A stretch of 64,000 nucleotides of DNA from Methylobacterium dankookense (lineage in GTDB: Bacteria; Pseudomonadota; Alphaproteobacteria; Rhizobiales; Beijerinckiaceae). The translations under genes and the position numbers were made by a program. The notes under the pieces are model-generated. The model was not told where the DNA came from and searched no databases. It saw only the letters and a list, made by a program, of their open reading frames with translations. Position 1 is the stretch's first letter. Every line of letters begins with the position of its first letter. Where the stretch lies: positions 1-64,000 of the forward strand of contig NZ_CABFVH010000024.1 of NCBI RefSeq assembly GCF_902141855.1, given 5' to 3'. Shown here piece after piece: positions 48,023 to 59,735 of the stretch.

Positions 48023-49963
48023 TCAGGTCGCCCGCGGCTCGACGAACATCCGCCCCTTCATCTCCATGTGCATCGCATGGCAGAACCAGGTGCAGAAGTA
48101 CCAGTACACCCCCGGCTTGTTCGCCTTGAACGTGACGGACGCCGTGGCCTGGGGAGCCACCTCCATGTTCAGGCCGTAGTTGACGATGCAGAAGCCGTGG
48201 GTCAGGTCCTCGACGTCGTCCACGTTCGTCACGTAGACCGTGACCTCGTCACCCTGCCGGACCTGGAAGGACTCCAGTCCGAAGGCCGGCGCGGCGGAGG
48301 TCATGTAGACGCGCACCTTGTCGCCGTCCCGGACGACCTTCGAGTCCGCCATGAGGTCGACGCCGTCGACCTTCGCCTGCCGGACGGCATCGGCGAAGTA
48401 GGGGTCGTCGCGCTTCCAGACGTGGACGGGGTTGACCTTGGAGCGGTGGACGAGGGTGGCGTCGTGCGGCTCCGCGAAGCTCGGGCTGTCGTGCACCAGC
48501 ACCATCCGGTCGCCGGAGATGTCGATGAGCTGGTCGTTCTCGGGCTTCAGGGGGCCGACGTTGAGGTAGCGGTCCTTCGAGAACTTGTTGAGCGAGATGA
48601 GCCACTTGCCGTCGGCCTCCTTGGTCTGGCCCATCGAGGTGTGGTTGTGGCCGGGCTGGTAATGGACGTCGAGCTTCTGGATGACGGGATTGACCTTCTC
48701 GCCCGCGAAGGCCCGCTTGGCGAGATCGATGTTCCACTTGCAGACCTGGCTGTCGAGGAAGAGCGTCGTGTAGGCGTTGCCCCTGCCGTCGTAGGCGGTG
48801 TGCAGCGGCCCGAGGCCGAGCTCCGGCTCCGCGACGACGACGTCGCGCGGCTTGATCCGGTCGTCGAACAGGTCGTCGAACCTGCGCACGTCGAAGACCG
48901 TGACCGTCGGTGAGAGCTTGCCGTTGGCCACCACGTGGATGCCGTCGGGCGCCGTATTGATGCCGTGCGGGCTGTTCGAGACCGGGATATAGCGGGTCAG
49001 CTTGGACCCGTGCCGGCCGTCGAGGACGGGAACGCCGCCGAGGGTCTGGTAAGCGCCGCTCCTCACCGCATCCTCGATGCGCTTGAGGTTGAACACGACC
49101 ACCCAGTCCTGTTCCTTCGCCGTCATCTCGGCGAGGGTGACGCCCTCCTCGGAATTGTAGCAGGTCGCGAAGGCGTACTTGCCCTGGTAGTCGGCGTCGA
49201 CGTTGTCGAGGTTTCCGTCGACGCGGATCTGCCACGCGACCTTCATGGTCTCCCCGTCGACGGCCGTGAAGATGGACGAGTACTGCTTCGGGTCGTCGAG
49301 CACCTTGCCGTCGTTGGGAATCGGCACCCGGTCCTCGCCGTTGCAGAACACGTAGCCGGTCTTCGGATACTTCTGGACGCGGAGGCCGTGCACCGAGTGC
49401 TGGTTCGGTAGCTGGATGATCCTGTCGCACTTCATGACGTCGAGGCGGATCCGGCAGACGCGGGTATTCGCCTTGTCGTTCGCGAAGAGGTAGCGTCCGT
49501 CGTAGGTGCCGTCGGTAAAGGACGGGTGCGGGTGATGCAGGTCGCCGTTCAGGTACGTGCCGCCCCGCTCCTTCAGGAACTCGCGATACTCGGGCAGGAG
49601 TCCCTCCGTCAGGACCTTCAGGCTCTCGTTCGTCTGGCCCCAGCCGGTGGCGCTGTCCCGGTTGAAAACGGGGATGCGCATGAGCTCGCGCATCGACGGG
49701 CAACCGATGATCCGGACCTCGCCCGACTGACCGCTGGAGAAGAACACGTAGTACTCGTCAAGCTCCCCGGGCTTGACCTCCGACTTGTGTGCGCTCGCCT
49801 GCGCGGCGGCCGGCCTGGTCTGCGCCTCGGCCGGCGCCACCAACCCGCCGCCTCTCAGGTGCGGCCCGGCCACGGCCCCCGCGGCCCCCGCCGCGGCGAC
49901 CGCCGCGGTCGTTCCGAGCATTCCCCGGCGGCTGACCCCCGCGCGCTTGTCTTCCTGAGACAT
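48023..49963 (-). CDS. nosZ: Nitrous oxide reductase NosZ
   Basis: A 646-residue periplasmic copper enzyme that reduces N2O to N2. A Tat signal with SRRGMLG begins the protein (clade I type). CuZ-ligand regions include DLHHPH (about 141-146) and [14 protein letters not shown]; the C-terminal cupredoxin has the CuA motif [12 protein letters not shown] (about 624-635). The ATG at 49963 follows AGGAG. It lies 22 bases after nosR. Confidence 0.97.
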   Translation of the reverse strand: MSQEDKRAGVSRRGMLGTTAAVAAAGAAGAVAGPHLRGGGLVAPAEAQTRPAAAQASAHKSEVKPGELDEYYVFFSSGQSGEVRIIGCPSMRELMRIPVFNRDSATGWGQTNESLKVLTEGLLPEYREFLKERGGTYLNGDLHHPHPSFTDGTYDGRYLFANDKANTRVCRIRLDVMKCDRIIQLPNQHSVHGLRVQKYPKTGYVFCNGEDRVPIPNDGKVLDDPKQYSSIFTAVDGETMKVAWQIRVDGNLDNVDADYQGKYAFATCYNSEEGVTLAEMTAKEQDWVVVFNLKRIEDAVRSGAYQTLGGVPVLDGRHGSKLTRYIPVSNSPHGINTAPDGIHVVANGKLSPTVTVFDVRRFDDLFDDRIKPRDVVVAEPELGLGPLHTAYDGRGNAYTTLFLDSQVCKWNIDLAKRAFAGEKVNPVIQKLDVHYQPGHNHTSMGQTKEADGKWLISLNKFSKDRYLNVGPLKPENDQLIDISGDRMVLVHDSPSFAEPHDATLVHRSKVNPVHVWKRDDPYFADAVRQAKVDGVDLMADSKVVRDGDKVRVYMTSAAPAFGLESFQVRQGDEVTVYVTNVDDVEDLTHGFCIVNYGLNMEVAPQATASVTFKANKPGVYWYFCTWFCHAMHMEMKGRMFVEPRAT

Positions 49964-49985
49964 GCAGATCTCCTGTTCTTGCTCG

Positions 49986-52310
49986 TCACGCCGTCGGGGC
50001 ATCCGAGGCGCTCGACTCCCGGATTGGATCCCCGCGATGGGTGAAGACCGGTCTAGCAGGCGCCGCGCCCGGCTCTTTGCCCCCGCGCATGGAAGATGAC
50101 GAAAGGGCCTCGCGCTTCTCCCGCTTCAGCCGCACCTGGATCATGTGCGGGCAGCGCCGGTCGTCGTGGTAGAGCTCCTGGCAGTGCATGCAGTAGATGC
50201 ACTCGTTGACGTTGATCTGTCCTTCGGGATGGATCGACTGGACCGGGCACTCCTTCGCGCAGCGCTGGCAGGGCGAGCCGCAATCGGGCCAACGCTTCAG
50301 CCACTCGAACATGCGGATCCGCCCCGGGATCGCGAGCGCCGCGCCGAGCGGACAGAGATAGCGGCAGAAGAAGCGCTCGACGAAGAGCCCCGCCGCCAGG
50401 AGGGTCAGGGCATAGACCGCGAAGGGCCAGTCGCGGGCAAACTTCAGGATGATGGCCGTCTTGAAGGGCTCGACCTCGGCGAAGATCTCCGCCAAGGCGA
50501 CCGAGTAGAGGGACAACCCGAACAGGCCGAGGAAGATGATGTACTTGATCGGCCAAAGGCGCTCGTGGAGACCCCAGGGCACCTTGACCTGCGGCACCTT
50601 GAGCCACCGGGCGAGGTTGTTCGACAGTTCCTGGAGCGCGCCGAACGGGCAGAGCCAGCCGCAGAACGGGCCGCGCCCCCAGAACAGCAGCGCTGCGGCG
50701 ACCGCGGCCCACAGGATGAAGATCAGCGGCGCGGCCAGGAAGAACTCCCAACTGAACTTGGTCACGAGCGAATTCGTGAAGGTCAGGACATTGACGACCG
50801 AGAGCTGGGCATTGGCGTACCAGCCGAGCCAGACCAGCGTGAAGGCGAGGTAGCCGCGCCGCACCCAGACGTGCACCTTGGGACGCCGCACGAGCGCGTC
50901 CTGGAAGAAGAAGATCGCGGTCAGGACGACGAGGGCCGCGCCGGTGATGCCGATCCGAGTCGCGTCGGCCTTCCAGATTCGCAACCAGAGCGGCTCTTCC
51001 AGATCGCCCGCCGCCGACGTCTCCGACCCGTTCGCCTGCGCGGACGGCGGGCCGGCCGCGCCGCGGCCCGCGGGGGCGCTTGCCGCCGCTCCCGCAGCCT
51101 GCGGCCCGGTTCCGGAACCCTGAACCGGCTCAATGCGCAGGTAGCGGTCCGGCAGCGCGTAGGGGAGGTCGTAGGTCAGGAACGCCTTGTCGCGCGCGCC
51201 CACGCCGCGCTGGACGAGGAGCTGCAACTGCCACGGCTCGGCGAGGTCGAGCCGGAACTCCTCCGGCACCACGAAGAGCGCGATCTCGCGCAACTCCGGC
51301 GCGCCCGCCGCCGCGAGGTCGCCGAGCCGGGTGTGATGCCGGTCGCGGAACCGGACGCCCTGTCCGTCCTGGATCAGCTCGATTCGGTCGAAGATGCCGC
51401 CGCGGACGTAACCCGATCCCTTGAACGAGTAGGCGCCGTCGCCGGCCACCACGATGGCCTGCTGCCCGGGCTTCAGGCGAGCGCGGAGCTGCTCGTACCC
51501 TGCCTCGCCGAGAAGGCTGCGCCCGATGGTCGGTACGCTGACCGGGGCGACATAGAGGTCGATGAACGCGTCGTTCGGGTCGCCCGTCTCGGGATTGTCC
51601 GCGGCGGCCCTGTTGCCGGCCCGCCGGAAGGCCTCGTTGGCGTGCCCCACGGTTAGCGAGAGGCGGCGGACCGACCCGTCGCCCAAAAGCGCCTGCCAGT
51701 CGCGCACCTCGCTCCGGTCGGGATCGACCGAGCGGCGGGGGGACGCCGCGGCGGATGCCGCGGACGGGGCGCCGGACGCGCCCAGGCGCCCGCTCCGGAT
51801 CAGGCGGACGGCGGAGCGGACGACGCTGTCGCCCATCACCAGGACCGTCACGGTGGCACCGCTGACGATGTCGACCTGCGGCGGACGCTCGGCTCCCGAC
51901 GCGACCGGCCTGAGGTCCTTGCCGACCAGGACGTTCATCGCCTCGACGATGCGCCGCTCCGGGATGCCGACGAGGACGATGGGCTCCTTGTGGTCGACGA
52001 GGCGGACGCCGCGGATCACGCCCGCGGGGTCGATGGACACGAGCATGTTGACCGGCTTCCCGGAATACCCGGTGGCGTTCGCGAAGTCGGCGTTGAGGTA
52101 GACGTAACCGGCGAGGCTCCCGCCCCGGAAGACGGGGGTGAGGGGAGGCTCCCCTTCGGCCGGACCGAAGCGATCGGCCCCGGGGAAGAGCTCCGAGGGC
52201 TGAACCCTCGGCAGGAATTCCTGCACGCGCCCGCCCGCTCCCGCCGGGCCGCCCCACGAGCCGATCAGGACCGCGAGCAGGACGAACGCAATGCGTATGA
52301 GCGGCGGCAT
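49986..52310 (-). CDS. nosR: NosR, flavo/Fe-S electron donor and regulator for NosZ
   Basis: A 774-residue polytopic protein. In order: signal/first helix (about 1-25), periplasmic FMN-binding domain with VSGATVT as the flavinylation site, a Gly/Ala/Pro-rich linker (about 420-455), several membrane helices, two CxxxCP motifs ([18 protein letters not shown]), and two 4Fe-4S clusters ([13 protein letters not shown] and [11 protein letters not shown]). NosR feeds electrons toward NosZ and is needed for nos expression in some species. The ATG at 52310 (MPPLIRIAF) is chosen; the frame stays open to 53633 but overlaps another gene. Confidence 0.95.
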   Translation of the reverse strand: MPPLIRIAFVLLAVLIGSWGGPAGAGGRVQEFLPRVQPSELFPGADRFGPAEGEPPLTPVFRGGSLAGYVYLNADFANATGYSGKPVNMLVSIDPAGVIRGVRLVDHKEPIVLVGIPERRIVEAMNVLVGKDLRPVASGAERPPQVDIVSGATVTVLVMGDSVVRSAVRLIRSGRLGASGAPSAASAAASPRRSVDPDRSEVRDWQALLGDGSVRRLSLTVGHANEAFRRAGNRAAADNPETGDPNDAFIDLYVAPVSVPTIGRSLLGEAGYEQLRARLKPGQQAIVVAGDGAYSFKGSGYVRGGIFDRIELIQDGQGVRFRDRHHTRLGDLAAAGAPELREIALFVVPEEFRLDLAEPWQLQLLVQRGVGARDKAFLTYDLPYALPDRYLRIEPVQGSGTGPQAAGAAASAPAGRGAAGPPSAQANGSETSAAGDLEEPLWLRIWKADATRIGITGAALVVLTAIFFFQDALVRRPKVHVWVRRGYLAFTLVWLGWYANAQLSVVNVLTFTNSLVTKFSWEFFLAAPLIFILWAAVAAALLFWGRGPFCGWLCPFGALQELSNNLARWLKVPQVKVPWGLHERLWPIKYIIFLGLFGLSLYSVALAEIFAEVEPFKTAIILKFARDWPFAVYALTLLAAGLFVERFFCRYLCPLGAALAIPGRIRMFEWLKRWPDCGSPCQRCAKECPVQSIHPEGQINVNECIYCMHCQELYHDDRRCPHMIQVRLKREKREALSSSSMRGGKEPGAAPARPVFTHRGDPIRESSASDAPTA

Positions 52311-52476
52311 CGGATACGGCAGCGGCCGGGGGCATACCCGTTGAAGCCGATATGCCGACGGCTCACGACCTCGCCACCAGCTTGTTTCTCGACGGGGGTT
52401 CATCGACGGCCAGGGTTGAACCGGCACGCGCGGGTGCTGCCGGCGCGATGTCTGGACGCCCGACGAGGGTCGGTCC

Positions 52477-52490
52477 TTGATCTGGCTCAA
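52477..52490. promoter_or_regulatory. FNR/FixK/DNR-type box between nosR and the ferritin-like gene
   Basis: TTGATCTGGCTCAA, extended by CC and GG to an 18-base near-palindrome. It is 166 bases from nosR and 87 bases from the divergent ferritin-like gene. Confidence 0.7.
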
Positions 52491-52577
52491 GGCAGGGCTT
52501 GACCCCGGACAATTTGACGGGCCCGGCATCGCCCTGCCAACCTTCCCGCCGACCCCGGAAAAAGCTTGGGAAGGCCG

Positions 52578-53456
52578 ATGCCCCTCTTGAAGACCGAACC
52601 CCCGGCCCCGGTGCGGACGTTGGACGAGCTCCTCGCCATCGCGCATGCGATGGAGGCTGAGGCGGCGACGCGATACGGGGCGATGGCCGAGCGTATGCGC
52701 GGCGACGGTAACGACGCTCTGGCGGGGGTGTTCGAGCGCCTGTCGGCCGACGAGCAGGGGCACATCGAGGGCGTGAGGCGCTGGTCGGAGGCGGAGCGGG
52801 GGAAGACACCCGATCCCTCGCAGATCCGCTGGAAGCTGCCGGAGACCTTCGACGACGAGGGCTTGGCGACGACCGACCCGCGGCTGCTGCGCGCCTACCG
52901 GGCCCTCGCCGCCGCCGTCCGCAACGAGGAGCGGGCCTTTGCCTTCTGGACCTATGTCGCCGCCCAGGCCGACCGGCCCGAGGTCCGGCAAGCCGCCGAG
53001 GCTATGGCGCACGAGGAACTCGGCCACGTCGCCATCCTGCGCCGCGAACGCCGTCGCGCCTTCCACGCCGAGAGGGCGAAGGGACACCTCGCGGAGCGGG
53101 GCGACAGGTGGGAGGCGGCCGATCTCGAACGGCGTCTCGGCGCCTTGCTGGGAACGGTCGCGCGCGACGTCGCCGTGCCGGAGCGCGCCCGCCTGGAGGC
53201 GCTCGCCAGGGACACCGAACGTCACGAACAGGACCTGCGCGGCGCGGGCTTGGCCCTCCCCGTGACGGCCGGAGGCGACATCCCGGACGACCCGGTCGCG
53301 CTGGCGGAGCTTCTGGCGGACCGGTATCTCGAAGCCGCGGACGATCCGCAGGACGAGGCGGCGCTCGCCTGCCTGCAGACCCTCGCGGGCCATGCCGTGG
53401 CACGGCTGGCTTGGCTCAGGTCGGACCTGCCGGAGCTCCAGGCCGGGGATCGGTAG
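52578..53456 (+). CDS. Ferritin-like (rubrerythrin-type) diiron protein
   Basis: A 292-residue helical protein with two duplicated carboxylate/His motifs: EAEAATRYGAMAERM with DEQGHIEGVRRW, and RNEERAFAFWTYVAA with HEELGHVAIL. These supply the E and ExxH ligands of a diiron site. Rubrerythrin-like proteins act in peroxide or NO defence or iron handling. The last 110 residues have no clear match. The ATG at 52578 follows GGAAGG. It is divergent from nosR and probably shares its FNR-type box. Confidence 0.82.
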   Translation: MPLLKTEPPAPVRTLDELLAIAHAMEAEAATRYGAMAERMRGDGNDALAGVFERLSADEQGHIEGVRRWSEAERGKTPDPSQIRWKLPETFDDEGLATTDPRLLRAYRALAAAVRNEERAFAFWTYVAAQADRPEVRQAAEAMAHEELGHVAILRRERRRAFHAERAKGHLAERGDRWEAADLERRLGALLGTVARDVAVPERARLEALARDTERHEQDLRGAGLALPVTAGGDIPDDPVALAELLADRYLEAADDPQDEAALACLQTLAGHAVARLAWLRSDLPELQAGDR

Positions 53457-53672
53457 GCCCACGTTCGAGGCCCGACCCCACCGCCCCGCCCGGCGACGAG
53501 TGCGCTGCCTTGCCGCTTCCCCGGGCGGCGCGCCCGGGTGGTTTCGGGTCGGGCAGCGTAACGGCGTCCGGTCCCGCCCCGCTGGGAGCGAAGAGGCGAC
53601 GCGGCGGCGGCGCCCGAGGCCGGGGCTGCACAACTCGGGGCGGGTGCGGACCCGGGTGCCGTCCGGCAGCCT

Positions 53673-53957
53673 TCAAGGGGCCGGCACGACGCGGTCCGGA
53701 AAGGCTTCCGCGAGGTTGGCTAGGCGCCCGGACTCCGCGACGTAATCGGGAAGGAGCTCCTCGACGCCGTCCGCATGCGCCGCGGCCACCAGCAACGCCT
53801 CGACCGCGGACCGAAACGCGCCGGCCAATTCCCGGAAGGTGCCGGCGGCGGCAAGGATATGCTGGATCCGCGAGCCGAGCTCCTCGCCGCGTTCGAGGGC
53901 ACGACCGGCGAGCATGGTCCGCATTCCAGAACGGGGGTTCGGAAGCTTCAGGCTCAA
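53673..53957 (-). CDS. Small hypothetical helical protein downstream of cyoD
   Basis: A 94-residue soluble protein (from the first ATG; an inner Met at residue 12 is possible). Ala/Glu-rich helices include RALERGEELGSRIQHIL and SAVEALLVAAAHADGVEEL. No family was recognised. It follows cyoD by 57 bases on the same strand and may be a late member of the cyo operon. Confidence 0.45.
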   Translation of the reverse strand: MSLKLPNPRSGMRTMLAGRALERGEELGSRIQHILAAAGTFRELAGAFRSAVEALLVAAAHADGVEELLPDYVAESGRLANLAEAFPDRVVPAP

Positions 53958-54014
53958 TCCGTAGCGTCACGCCCGTGGACAACGACCAGGTGTCCGCAAC
54001 CTTTCATGCGGCCG

Positions 54015-54425
54015 TCAGGGCTTGTGCAGCGCCTCGTGAGGCGACATCGGCATCATATTCTGGTCGAGGTGGTACATGACCCAAATCGATCCGACGAGGG
54101 CGATGACGACGAGGGTCAGCGTGAACATCAGGGACAGGAAGGTCCAGCCGCCCTCCGACCTCGTGTTCATGTGCAGGAAATAGACCATGTGAACTACGAT
54201 CTGCACCGCCGCGAAGGCCATGACCGCGATGTCCGTCGTCAGCTTGTCGCCCAGCACGTCCCCCATCACGAGCCAGAAGGGAATCGCGGTGAGGATGACG
54301 GACAGGACGAAGCCGGTGACGTAGCCCTCGAAGGTGCCGTGCGCTCCGTGGGGATGAGGCCCTTCGTGCGCTCCCCCGTCGCCTTGCGGCCTGTAGGCGA
54401 TCCCGCCTCCCGGCAGCGCGCTCAT
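54015..54425 (-). CDS. cyoD: Cytochrome o ubiquinol oxidase subunit IV
   Basis: A 136-residue protein with three membrane helices in the CyoD pattern ([56 protein letters not shown]). It supports CuB insertion in CyoB. A His/Gly-rich N-terminal tail precedes the first helix. The ATG at 54425 overlaps the cyoC stop. Confidence 0.93.
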   Translation of the reverse strand: MSALPGGGIAYRPQGDGGAHEGPHPHGAHGTFEGYVTGFVLSVILTAIPFWLVMGDVLGDKLTTDIAVMAFAAVQIVVHMVYFLHMNTRSEGGWTFLSLMFTLTLVVIALVGSIWVMYHLDQNMMPMSPHEALHKP

Positions 54426-55048
54426 CGTGAGACTCCCATTAGGTAGACGAAGGTGAAGACGCCGATCCAGACCACGTCGAGGAAGTGCCAGAACATGGAC
54501 AGGCACAGCAGCCGCCGCCTGTTCTCGGCGATGAGCCCGAAGCGGCGCACCTGGGTCATGAGCGTGACGAGCCAGATGACGCCGAACGTGACGTGCAGCC
54601 CGTGCGTCCCGACCAATGCGAAGAAGGCGGATAGGAAGGCGCTGCGTTGCGGCGTCGCCCCCTCGTGGACGAGATGCGCGAACTCGTACAACTCGATGCC
54701 GAGGAAGCCGGCCCCGAACAGCCCGGTCACCGCCAGCCAGCGGAGCGTGGCGCCGATGCGCTCCCTATCCATCTCCAGCATGGCGAAGCCGTAGGTGATG
54801 GAGGAGAGCAGCAGGAGGCTCGTGTTCAGCGCCACGAGCCTGAGGTCGAACAGGTGGGCTCCCGAGGGACCGGCCGCATAATTGGCGCCGAGCACGCCGT
54901 ACGTCGCGAACAGGGCCGCGAAGACGAGGCAGTCGCTCATCAGGTAGAGCCAGAACCCGAGGAGCGTGCCGCCGTCGCCGTGGGCGTGATCCTCCCGCTC
55001 GTAGAAGACCGGCCGCGCGGCGCCGGGCGGGGCTGTCGTCTCGTGCAT
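54422..55048 (-). CDS. cyoC: Cytochrome o ubiquinol oxidase subunit III
   Basis: A 208-residue, five-helix heme-copper oxidase subunit III ([78 protein letters not shown]). It is structural rather than catalytic, stabilising CyoB. Four bases separate it from cyoB. Confidence 0.95.
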   Translation of the reverse strand: MHETTAPPGAARPVFYEREDHAHGDGGTLLGFWLYLMSDCLVFAALFATYGVLGANYAAGPSGAHLFDLRLVALNTSLLLLSSITYGFAMLEMDRERIGATLRWLAVTGLFGAGFLGIELYEFAHLVHEGATPQRSAFLSAFFALVGTHGLHVTFGVIWLVTLMTQVRRFGLIAENRRRLLCLSMFWHFLDVVWIGVFTFVYLMGVSR

Positions 55049-55052
55049 CGGC

Positions 55053-57056
55053 TCAGGCCCTCGCTGCGAGTTGCGCTGTTCTATGGCTCTCGAACCGGAC
55101 GACGTCCTCGACCGGGATGAAGTAGTCGCGGTTGTAGTTGTAGGTGTGGGCGAGGGCGACCGCGATCAGGCCGACGAACGACAGCGCGGCCAGCCACCAG
55201 ATGTACCAGACCAAGGCGAAGCCCAGCACGGTGCTGATCCCGGCGAGCACGATGCCCGTGCTCGTGTTCCGCGGCATGTGGATCGGCCGGTAACCCTCCA
55301 CGGGCCGCTCGTGGCCGCGCCTCTTCATGTCCCACCACGCGTCGAGGTCGTGGACGACCGGCGTGAACGCGAAGTTGTAGGGCGGCGGCGGCGAGGAGGT
55401 CGACCATTCGAGGGTTCGCCCGCCCCATGGGTCGCCCGTTACGTCGCGCAACCGCTCCCGCCGCAGGATGCTGACGAGGATCTGCACCACGAAGGCCAGG
55501 ATGCCGGCCATGATGATGAAGGCTCCGAGCGCGGCGACCGTCAGCCAGGGCTGCAGCGTCGGGTCGTCGAAGTGCTGCGTGCGGCGCGTCACCCCCATCA
55601 GGCCGACGACGTAGAGCGGCGTGAACACGACCCAGAAGCCGGTCAGCCAGCACCAGAACGACACCTTCCCCCAGAACGGGTCGAGCTTGAAGCCGAAGGC
55701 CTTGGGGAACCAGTAGTTCACCCCGGCGAGCAGCCCGAACACCACGCCGCCGATGATGACGTTGTGGAAGTGCGCCACCAGGAACAGCGAGTTGTGCAGG
55801 ACGAAGTCGGCCGGGGGCACCGCGAGCAGCACTCCGGTCAGCCCGCCGATCACGAAGGTCGGGATGAAGCCCATGACCCACAGCATCGGCACCTCGAAGC
55901 GGATCCTCCCGCGGTACATGGTGAAGAGCCAGTTGAAGACCTTCGCCCCCGTCGGGATCGAGATGATCATCGTTGTGATGCCGAAGAAGGCGTTGACGTT
56001 GGCGCCGGCCCCCATCGTGAAGAAGTGGTGGAGCCAAGTCAGCCACGACACGAGCGCGATGACGGCGGTGGCGTAGACCATCGAGGCGTAGCCGAACAGC
56101 CGCTTGCTGCAGAAGGTCGACACGACTTCCGAGTAGATCCCGAAGGCGGGCAGTACGAGGACGTAAACCTCCGGATGCCCCCAGATCCAGATGAGGTTCA
56201 TGTACATCATCGAATTTCCGCCGTAATCGTTCGTGAAGAAATGCGTTCCCACGTAACGGTCGAGCGACAACAGCGCGAGGGCGACGGTCAGGACCGGGAA
56301 GATCGTGACGATGATCGCGTTGCTGGCGAGCGTCGTCCAGCAGAAGACCGGCAGCTTCATCATCGTCATGCCGGGGGCGCGCATCTTGACGATGGTCGCG
56401 ATCAGGTTGATGCCCGACAGGGTGCTGCCCACGCCGGCGATCTGAAGTCCCCAGATATAGTAGTCGACGCCGACCCCGGGACTGTACGCCGCTCCCGACA
56501 GGGGTGGGTAGGCGAGCCAGGTCGCCCGCGAGAACTCGCCCACGAACAAGGAGAGCATGGTGAGCACCGCGCCGCCCGCGGTCATCCAGAAGCTGAAGTT
56601 GTTCAGGAAGGGGAAGGCCACGTCGCGCGCGCCGATCTGCAGCGGCATGACGTAGTTCATGACGCCGGTCACGAAGGGCATGGCCATGAAGAAGATCATG
56701 ATCGTGCCGTGGGCGGTGAAGACTTGGTCGTAGTGGTGCGGGGGCAGGTACCCTTCCGAAGCCCCGACCGAGAGCGCCTTCTGGGTCACCATCATGATCG
56801 CGTCGGCGAAGCCGCGCAGCAGCATCACGATGGCGAGCACGACGTACATGATGCCGATCTTCTTGTGGTCGACGCTCGTGAACCACTCCCTCCACAGGTA
56901 GCCCCACTTGCCGTACCAGGTGACGAGGCCGAGGAGCGCCACGCCGCCCGCCGCCACCGCGACGAAGGTCCAGAGCAGGATCGGTTCGTGGTAGGGAACG
57001 GCTTCGAGGGACAGCCGGCCGAAGACGAGCTGCCTGAGATCGAGGTTCGAGAACAT
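55053..57056 (-). CDS. cyoB: Cytochrome o ubiquinol oxidase subunit I
   Basis: A 667-residue catalytic subunit with about fifteen helices. It holds the expected His helices: [16 protein letters not shown] (low-spin heme), [17 protein letters not shown] (CuB His with the His-Tyr cross-link), and [12 protein letters not shown] (heme pair). It oxidises ubiquinol, reduces O2 to water and pumps protons. Presence of a bo3-type enzyme beside the NO/N2O reductases suggests switching between aerobic and anoxic respiration. Confidence 0.96.
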   Translation of the reverse strand: MFSNLDLRQLVFGRLSLEAVPYHEPILLWTFVAVAAGGVALLGLVTWYGKWGYLWREWFTSVDHKKIGIMYVVLAIVMLLRGFADAIMMVTQKALSVGASEGYLPPHHYDQVFTAHGTIMIFFMAMPFVTGVMNYVMPLQIGARDVAFPFLNNFSFWMTAGGAVLTMLSLFVGEFSRATWLAYPPLSGAAYSPGVGVDYYIWGLQIAGVGSTLSGINLIATIVKMRAPGMTMMKLPVFCWTTLASNAIIVTIFPVLTVALALLSLDRYVGTHFFTNDYGGNSMMYMNLIWIWGHPEVYVLVLPAFGIYSEVVSTFCSKRLFGYASMVYATAVIALVSWLTWLHHFFTMGAGANVNAFFGITTMIISIPTGAKVFNWLFTMYRGRIRFEVPMLWVMGFIPTFVIGGLTGVLLAVPPADFVLHNSLFLVAHFHNVIIGGVVFGLLAGVNYWFPKAFGFKLDPFWGKVSFWCWLTGFWVVFTPLYVVGLMGVTRRTQHFDDPTLQPWLTVAALGAFIIMAGILAFVVQILVSILRRERLRDVTGDPWGGRTLEWSTSSPPPPYNFAFTPVVHDLDAWWDMKRRGHERPVEGYRPIHMPRNTSTGIVLAGISTVLGFALVWYIWWLAALSFVGLIAVALAHTYNYNRDYFIPVEDVVRFESHRTAQLAARA

Positions 57057-57073
57057 GCGGACGCTCGCTCGGA

Positions 57074-58318
57074 TCAGTGCTGGTGGCGTTCGGAGGGGCG
57101 GTTGTTCAGCTGGGCCGGCGCGGGGCCCCGGTCGGCGCCAGGAAGGGCGTTGCCCTGCCCCTGGTCGGGCTCGGTCTTCGGCTCGTTGACGCCTTCGCGG
57201 CTCAGGTGCTGGTCGCGCGGCATCATCCCCTCCGGCTGGACGGAGCCCATCGGCGGTCGGCCCGAGGCCGGGAAGGTGGCACCGGACGGCTCGTCACCGC
57301 TTCTCAGGCGGCGGTTGTCGTAGTCGAGCCGCTCGCGGCTCGCCGCGCCCTCCGGACCCGCGCCGCCCTGCCTGTCGATGTGGTGGATCTCGCTCGCGCA
57401 CATCAGGTTCGGCGCGACGCACATGCCGAGGATGGCCGCGTACAGGCCGTCCTCGACGGACCCATAGTAGCGAATCGGCTCGGCCTCGCTCGGCTTTTCG
57501 AGCTTGAGGAAGGCTTCCCGGTTCAGAGGGGTCTGGGCCTCCTTGGCCTTGGCCACCCACGCGTCGAAGCCCTGCTCGCTGAGGCTGCGGAAGCCGAAAT
57601 TCATGCGGGAGAAGCCCGACCCGCTGTAATGCGCCGACAGCCCCCGGAACTCCCCTTCCTTGTTCATGACCGCATGGAGCTTCGTCTCCATGCCGGGCAT
57701 GGCGTAGATCATGCCGGCGAGCGCGGGGACGTAGAACGTGTTCCACACCGAGGTGGAGGTCAGCTTGAACGCGATGGGCCTGTTCGCCGGGGCGGCCATC
57801 TCGTTGACGCTGGCGATGCCGTAGTCCGGGTAGAGGAACAGCCACTTCCAATCGAGCGCGACGACCTCGACCGTCAGCGGCGTGACGTCGGCGGGCACCG
57901 GCTTCCGGGGGGCCAGCCGGCTGAGTGTCCGGTAGGGATCGAGCGTGTGGGTGCTGATCCACGTCATCGCGCCCAACGCGATGATGATGAGCAGCGGCAC
58001 CGTCCAGATGACCACTTCGAGTTGGGTCGAATGGTGCCAGTCCGGGTCGTAGGTCGCGTCCGGGTTCGAGGCGCGGTAGCGCCAGCCGAACACGAAGGCG
58101 AGCGCGATCACGGGAACGATGACCAGCAGCATCAGCGCGGTCGATGCCAGGATGAGGTTGCGCTGCTGGACGGCGACGTCCCCGGCGGGATCCATGACGA
58201 TCAGGTTGCAGCCGCCGAGTAGCGCCGAGGTCGCGACCAGCGCCAGGCACCTCAAGGATCCCCTCACCAGGGTCCCGCTTCGGCGCGGGACGGGGGAGGG
58301 GTGAGAGAAATCGGCCAC
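57074..58318 (-). CDS. cyoA: Cytochrome o ubiquinol oxidase subunit II
   Basis: About 414 residues: a lipoprotein signal with LLGGC, two membrane helices, then a cupredoxin domain lacking the CuA cysteine pair, as in quinol oxidases ([39 protein letters not shown]). A hydrophilic C-terminal extension of about 100 residues, rich in Pro, Gly and Arg, follows [18 protein letters not shown] at 58318 follows GGAG; GTG 58327 and TTG 58372 are alternatives. Confidence 0.92.
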   Translation of the reverse strand: MADFSHPSPVPRRSGTLVRGSLRCLALVATSALLGGCNLIVMDPAGDVAVQQRNLILASTALMLLVIVPVIALAFVFGWRYRASNPDATYDPDWHHSTQLEVVIWTVPLLIIIALGAMTWISTHTLDPYRTLSRLAPRKPVPADVTPLTVEVVALDWKWLFLYPDYGIASVNEMAAPANRPIAFKLTSTSVWNTFYVPALAGMIYAMPGMETKLHAVMNKEGEFRGLSAHYSGSGFSRMNFGFRSLSEQGFDAWVAKAKEAQTPLNREAFLKLEKPSEAEPIRYYGSVEDGLYAAILGMCVAPNLMCASEIHHIDRQGGAGPEGAASRERLDYDNRRLRSGDEPSGATFPASGRPPMGSVQPEGMMPRDQHLSREGVNEPKTEPDQGQGNALPGADRGPAPAQLNNRPSERHQH

Positions 58319-58397
58319 GGGGTTCACTCCATGGTCCCCCGCCGCGACAGGCGGCGAGATGCGTTCGGACAAGGCGGAGGCATCGCGTCCACCCGGC

Positions 58398-59735
58398 TCA
58401 GACCTGCCGGACCTCGGATCGGGAGAGGACGAGTGCCAGCAGGGTGGTGAGGGCCCCCGACAGCAGGTACAGGCCGACGCAGGCGAGGCCGTACCGGGCC
58501 GACAGGAACAGGACGATCAGCGGGGCGAATCCGGCCCCGAGCAGCCAGGCCAGGTCGTTGGTGAGGGCGGCCCCCGTGTAGCGGTAGCGTTGGTCGAGGC
58601 GTGCCGTGACCGCGCCGGACGATTGCCCGTAGGAGAGGCCGAGCAGCGCGAAGCCGGCATTGACGTAGATCGTCTGCCCAATCGCGTTCTCCTCGAAGAG
58701 CAGGGGCGCGACGATGCTGCACACGGCGAAGAGGGCGATTAGGCCGGCCGAGACCAGCAGGAGCCTGCGCCGGCCGATCAGGTCGGCGAGCAAGCCCGAG
58801 GCCACGATCGCCCCGGCGCAGATGAAGGCGCCCGAACTCTGCACCATCAGGAACTCGCCGGCGGATCGATCCGTGAACAGGGTGATCCAGCTGACGGGGA
58901 ACACGGTCACGAGGTGGAACAGGGCGAAGCTCGCTAGGGGGATCAGGGCTCCGACAAGGAGTTCCCGGCCATGGCTGCGGATCAGCGGCAGGATGGGGGA
59001 GGGCTCCAGCCGGCGTCGTTCGAGGAGACGCGAGAACTCGTCGGTCGCGACGAGCCGCAGGCGAGCGAACAGGGCCACGACGTTGATGGCGAAGGCGCAG
59101 AAGAACGGGTAGCGCCAGCCCCACTCCAGGAAATCGGCCTCCGACAGGTTGAGCAGGAAGAACGAGAACAGGACGCTGGCCAGGATGAAGCCGAAGGGCG
59201 CGCCGAGCTGCGGGAGGGCGGCGTAGAAGCCGCGACGCTCGACGGGCGCATTGAGCGCGAGCAGGGAGGCGAGCCCGTCCCAGGCGCCGCCCAGGGCAAG
59301 CCCTTGCCCGACCCGCAGGACGCCGAGGAGATAAAGGGCCGAAGCCCCGATCTGCGCATAGCCCGGCAAGAAGGACACCGCCATGGTCGAGAAGCCGAGC
59401 AGGAACAAGGCGGCGGTCAGCTTCACCCCGCGTCCGTGCCGGCGGTCCACGGCCGTGAAGATGACCGAACCGACTGGCCTGGCGACGAAGGCCAGCGAGA
59501 ACATGGCGAAGGAATAGAGCGTCGCCTCCAGGGGCGGCGCGAAGGGGAAGAACACCTTCGGGAACACCACCACGGCGGCGATGGCGAAGACGAAGAAGTC
59601 GAAGTACTCCGCGGCCCGGCCGATGATGACGCCGATGGCGATCTCGTTCGGCGAGACCTTGTGATCGGTGGAGGCCAACCGGGCGTCCCGCTCAAGCGGG
59701 GCGGAGGAGCGGCCTTGGACCTGGTCTAGTGCCAT
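58398..59735 (-). CDS. MHS-type MFS transporter
   Basis: A 445-residue, twelve-helix symporter of the metabolite:H+ symporter (MHS) branch of the major facilitator family. Seen: IIGRAAEYFDFFVFAI in helix 1, the loop DRRHGRGVK, GVLRVGQGLALGGAWDG and LADLIGRRRLLL. Typical substrates are dicarboxylates, betaine, proline or shikimate; this one is not determined. It lies just upstream of cyoA on the same strand, a pairing that may be operonic. Confidence 0.9.
   Translation of the reverse strand: MALDQVQGRSSAPLERDARLASTDHKVSPNEIAIGVIIGRAAEYFDFFVFAIAAVVVFPKVFFPFAPPLEATLYSFAMFSLAFVARPVGSVIFTAVDRRHGRGVKLTAALFLLGFSTMAVSFLPGYAQIGASALYLLGVLRVGQGLALGGAWDGLASLLALNAPVERRGFYAALPQLGAPFGFILASVLFSFFLLNLSEADFLEWGWRYPFFCAFAINVVALFARLRLVATDEFSRLLERRRLEPSPILPLIRSHGRELLVGALIPLASFALFHLVTVFPVSWITLFTDRSAGEFLMVQSSGAFICAGAIVASGLLADLIGRRRLLLVSAGLIALFAVCSIVAPLLFEENAIGQTIYVNAGFALLGLSYGQSSGAVTARLDQRYRYTGAALTNDLAWLLGAGFAPLIVLFLSARYGLACVGLYLLSGALTTLLALVLSRSEVRQV

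Noticed and set aside
52311-53633. Upstream extension of the nosR frame
   Set aside because: The frame stays open for 440 codons but lies antisense to the ferritin-like gene, crosses the FNR-type box, and has shadow composition. NosR begins with its own signal-like helix at 52310.
55071-57323. 750-residue open frame on the plus strand
   Set aside because: Antisense to cyoB; its His/Asp/Glu/Arg-rich composition is what an antisense reading of a membrane protein gives.
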